Positions 14,790-15,162 of a stretch of DNA of 15,162 bases are shown one piece after another. A program made the position numbers and the translations under genes. Location: contig JBOFDK010000002.1 in NCBI GenBank assembly GCA_051646925.1, forward strand, positions 1-15,162, written 5' to 3'. The notes beneath the pieces were generated by a model. It had not been told where the DNA came from, ran no database searches, and saw only the letters and a list, made by a program, of their open reading frames with translations. Source of the DNA: JBOFDK01 sp051646925 (GTDB lineage: Bacteria; Bacillota; Clostridia; Lachnospirales; Cellulosilyticaceae). The stretch's first letter is position 1. Every line of letters begins with the position of its first letter.

Positions 14790-14862
14790 TGGTCGCTATA
14801 GGGCTCGAACCTATGACCCCCTGCTTGTAAGGCAGGTGCTCTCCCAGCTGAGCTAAGCGACC
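14790..14862 (-). tRNA. tRNA-Val (anticodon TAC)
   Basis: On the minus strand GGTCGCT pairs with AGCGACC. The anticodon stem CCTGC/GCAGG encloses CTTACAA, anticodon TAC, reading GUA. The D-arm GCTCAGCTGGGAGAGC and T-loop TTCGAGC are standard. Discriminator A; CCA is not encoded. Confidence 0.97.
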
Positions 14863-14901
14863 AATCGACTATTAAATTATTATCCAATCACTTAGATAAA
14901 G

Positions 14902-14975
14902 CGACCCAGAAGGGACTCGAACCCTCGACCTCCGCCGTGACAGGGCGGCGTACTAACCAACTGTACCACTGGGCC
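14902..14975 (-). tRNA. tRNA-Asp (anticodon GTC)
   Basis: On the minus strand GGCCCAG pairs with CTGGGTC, with one G-T pair. The anticodon stem CCGCC/GGCGG encloses CTGTCAC, anticodon GTC. The discriminator is G, as expected for tRNA-Asp; CCA is not encoded. It lies 7 bp after the 5S gene in the direction of transcription. Confidence 0.97.
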
Positions 14976-14982
14976 TTATAAA

Positions 14983-15099
14983 TTTGGCAGCCACCTACTC
15001 TCCCGGTCCGTCTCCAGACAAGTACCATCGGCCGACTAGGTCTTAACCTACGTGTTCGGTATGGGAACGGGTGTGTCCCCTAGTCGCATCGCCACCAAA
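14983..15099 (-). rRNA. rrf: 5S ribosomal RNA
   Basis: The minus strand begins TTTGGTGGCGATGCGACTAG and ends GGTGGCTGCCAAA; the ends pair as helix I. CCGTTCCCATACCGAACAC is the conserved loop A/B-C region and AGAGTAGGTGGC the conserved 3' part. At about 117 nt it has the usual size. It is followed by tRNA-Asp, Val and Leu in one transcript. Confidence 0.97.
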
Positions 15100-15162
15100 A
15101 ATTGTTAAAGTATATTTCTTGCTTATACTTTCAAAAACAAATACTACCTTTTTAGATTCTTC
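15100..15162 (-). other. 23S-5S spacer of the right rRNA operon
   Basis: This AT-rich 63-bp stretch lies directly upstream of the 5S gene on the minus strand and runs off the window. The 3' end of 23S rRNA should lie just beyond 15162. No conserved 23S sequence is visible inside. Confidence 0.6.

Noticed and set aside
14588..14830. Plus-strand open frame of 80 codons over the tRNA genes
   Set aside because: Its second half is the antisense of tRNA-Leu and tRNA-Val (a peptide like PETGIEPVRG is a known artefact of tRNA antisense), with no ribosome site.

Overview
The window comes from a low-GC Firmicute, most likely a clostridium of the Lachnospirales type. The signs are AT-rich DNA, AGGAGG-type ribosome binding sites, sigma-A promoters, tRNA genes without an encoded CCA, a separate PurO plus a formyltransferase-only PurH, and a ZTP riboswitch. 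Genus cannot be fixed from the sequence.

Layout. Both edges are rRNA operons read leftward. On the right lie the 23S-5S spacer, 5S rRNA, tRNA-Asp, tRNA-Val, tRNA-Leu and a strong terminator (15162 down to 14665). On the left (about 214 to 1) lie a strong promoter and a boxA-containing leader that should run into a 16S gene just outside the window. The window therefore looks like the segment between two co-oriented rRNA operons, probably a contig that breaks at the rRNA repeats. Three exact DnaA boxes plus one near match sit just upstream of the left rRNA promoter (258-338).

From left to right the genes are: dinB (minus); a GNAT acetyltransferase (plus); an unrecognised 504-residue helical or coiled-coil protein (minus); a four-gene nucleoside ABC importer operon of NupN-NupO-NupP-NupQ type (minus, 9077 to 4152), with its own promoter and an internal terminator after the binding-protein gene; a two-gene operon for the last two steps of IMP synthesis, purO and purH (minus, 11282 to 9376), preceded by a ZTP riboswitch, an intrinsic terminator and a candidate PurR operator; a TetR regulator (minus) divergent from a DegV fatty-acid-binding protein (plus); and a BadF/BadG-type sugar kinase (minus). 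Between the kinase and the right rRNA/tRNA operon lies an array of eighteen copies of a 17-bp repeat (14282-14580).

How it works together. The centre is about purines: uptake of nucleosides (Nup importer) sits beside de novo IMP synthesis (PurO/PurH). The PurH substrate ZMP is itself a ligand of the riboswitch, so build-up of the intermediate should open expression of the enzymes that consume it. The most unusual elements are the 17-bp array, the DnaA-box cluster beside an rRNA promoter, and the unrecognised 504-residue protein. No mobile element or CRISPR array was seen.
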